Shown here piece by piece: positions 13,468 through 14,475 of a DNA stretch of 14,475 nucleotides (within the stretch, counting starts at the first letter, position 1; every line of letters starts with the position of its first letter). Source of the DNA: an uncultured Prevotella sp. (lineage in GTDB: Bacteria > Bacteroidota > Bacteroidia > Bacteroidales > Bacteroidaceae). The stretch spans positions 1 to 14,475 of the forward strand of contig USCX01000026.1 in assembly GCA_900553285.1 (NCBI GenBank), written 5' to 3'. The translations under genes were made by a program, and so were the position numbers. Below the pieces are notes generated by a model, which was not told where the DNA came from, ran no database searches, and was given only the letters and a program-made list of their open reading frames with translations.

Positions 13468-14475
13468 CTACCAATTGTTGAAAAGGCTGATTGAGAATTT
13501 GGCCCCGAAGCCCATTCCTCCTTTGTTGGCGAGGCTGAGATAAGCCGCAGCATTAAAAATATGTGTCGCGAAGCCGTAGCCGAGTTCCGCATAGGGGTAA
13601 AGGGCATGGACGGAAAGCAGGTTGCAGTATACGCTTTCTTTTTGAATGTAATTGGAAAGGTATTTGATACGCGAGAATAGCAACATGGGGCTTTCGTAGG
13701 CCATGCATAGCCGGATATAGTATGGCGACTCGTTGTACCAGCGGGCGTCGAGCAGTTGGAATTGTCCGGAGCGCTCGTCTTCCCAGTCTTCGGGCAGAGT
13801 ATTGTCACGAAAGTTGTCGAAGTCTACAAAATAGATGGAGTTCCTGTTTGTGTAAAGACCGCCGCCAAGACGGAAATAAAGCCGGCGGAGTGCGTAGAGC
13901 CTGATTTGGTAAAAGACGTCGGCCTCCCAACGTTCATATTCTGTTTGACAGCGGCCCCATTTGATGCCTCGCTCGTAGTCGAGGGTGAAGGTCGGCCAGT
14001 GGGAATAGAGCGGAACGCGCCTTGGGCCGTCTTTGTAATAGTATGTTCCAGGAGTCCAAGTGATGCCGACATGGGGGGCCACGCTTTTGATATTACGCGT
14101 CATTCCGCTGTTCTGGGCCAGCTCGTTCCAGTTTTCCAGCGAACGATTGTGATAGCGGATTCCCGCCATCAGGTTGAACCCGGTGGCCGGCTCAAAGTGG
14201 AATGAGGCCTGTGCATAAAAGTCTTTGTAATAATGAAAGTTGAAATGGTCGAAAACATGGATGAGGCTGTCGTATTGTGTGATGCCTTCCAACGCGTCTC
14301 GTACGACGTCAGCCTGTTCGCTGTTGTAGATGATATTGCCGTTGCCCACTTCGACATGTAGCCGCCCGTTATACCGGGGCGAAAACAGAAGCGTGACGGG
14401 AACGCGCCAGTAGAACTGACGTTGTTTGAAGGTGTATCCCAATCTGACGTCCGAGCTGAGCAAGCGGGTCGTTCC
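13468..14475 (-). CDS. DUF5686 family outer-membrane protein, C-terminal part
   Basis: The frame is open to the window edge (it begins GTTRLLSSDVRLGY with no stop or credible start), so only the last 335 residues are visible. The sequence fits the C-terminal beta-barrel region of DUF5686 proteins, which usually follow a carboxypeptidase-like regulatory domain in Bacteroidetes. Recognisable family-type segments are LGYTFKQRQFYWRVPV, the NFHYYKDFYAQASF strand pair, AGIRYHNRSLENW, GTYYYKDGPRRVPLYSHWPTF and FVDFDNFRDNTLPEDW. Many aromatic, alternating-polarity strands and a final FSISLFNNW agree with an outer-membrane barrel. A TTG at 14463 is an internal Leu codon, not a start. miaA begins 98 bases downstream under its own promoter-like element. 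Molecular function is unknown. Confidence 0.78.
   Translation of the reverse strand, partial: GTTRLLSSDVRLGYTFKQRQFYWRVPVTLLFSPRYNGRLHVEVGNGNIIYNSEQADVVRDALEGITQYDSLIHVFDHFNFHYYKDFYAQASFHFEPATGFNLMAGIRYHNRSLENWNELAQNSGMTRNIKSVAPHVGITWTPGTYYYKDGPRRVPLYSHWPTFTLDYERGIKWGRCQTEYERWEADVFYQIRLYALRRLYFRLGGGLYTNRNSIYFVDFDNFRDNTLPEDWEDERSGQFQLLDARWYNESPYYIRLCMAYESPMLLFSRIKYLSNYIQKESVYCNLLSVHALYPYAELGYGFATHIFNAAAYLSLANKGGMGFGAKFSISLFNNW

Noticed and set aside
14463..14475. TTG as the start of the DUF5686-type gene
   Set aside because: The frame continues open to the window edge, and the visible part matches only the C-terminal region of the family.

Overview
The window looks like a chromosomal segment of a Bacteroidales species (Bacteroides/Prevotella-like; family not resolvable from sequence alone). 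The evidence is a Bacteroidetes 'putative porin', a SusB-type GH97 enzyme, the glycogen triad debranching enzyme / glycosyltransferase / GH57-like protein, a DUF5686 outer-membrane protein, and promoters of the Bacteroidetes form TTTG-N19-21-TAnnTTTG. No phage, insertion sequence, CRISPR array, tRNA or rRNA was seen.

Layout. 1-441 holds no convincing protein gene, but its first 154 bases carry a -7-type box, two 7-bp complementary pairs and a terminator-like hairpin on the + strand, a candidate small RNA. 442-2694 (-) is an outer-membrane porin. 2709-3273 is non-coding, with a G-quadruplex-type motif and a strong hairpin with an alternative pairing. 3274-5475 (-) is a periplasmic GH97 alpha-glucosidase of the SusB type, clearly more GC-rich than its neighbours. 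5615-5736 holds two tandem terminator-like hairpins. 5757-10399 (-) is a three-gene glycogen operon: debranching enzyme, then glycosyltransferase, then GH57-like protein, with gaps of 21 and 11 bases. A divergent promoter region separates it from a Crp/Fnr regulator (10747-11451, +), whose promoter matches the Bacteroidetes consensus exactly. Convergent to that are a lipid kinase and miaA (11493-13369, -, 14-base gap) and, upstream of them, the C-terminal part of a DUF5686 protein that runs off the window.

How the genes fit together. SusB would release glucose from malto-oligosaccharides in the periplasm. The glycosyltransferase and debranching enzyme would build and trim cytoplasmic glycogen. 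The GH57-like protein appears to lack both catalytic carboxylates of its family at the expected places, and the debranching enzyme has Asn where I expect the catalytic Asp of the glucosidase domain. The locus may therefore include non-catalytic or regulatory glycogen proteins. The divergent Crp/Fnr protein is a natural candidate regulator, and a 12-bp perfect palindrome lies between its promoter and start codon. The most interesting items are the apparently dead GH57 protein, the candidate structured RNA at 38-154, the two-state hairpin behind susB, and the palindrome at the crp promoter.
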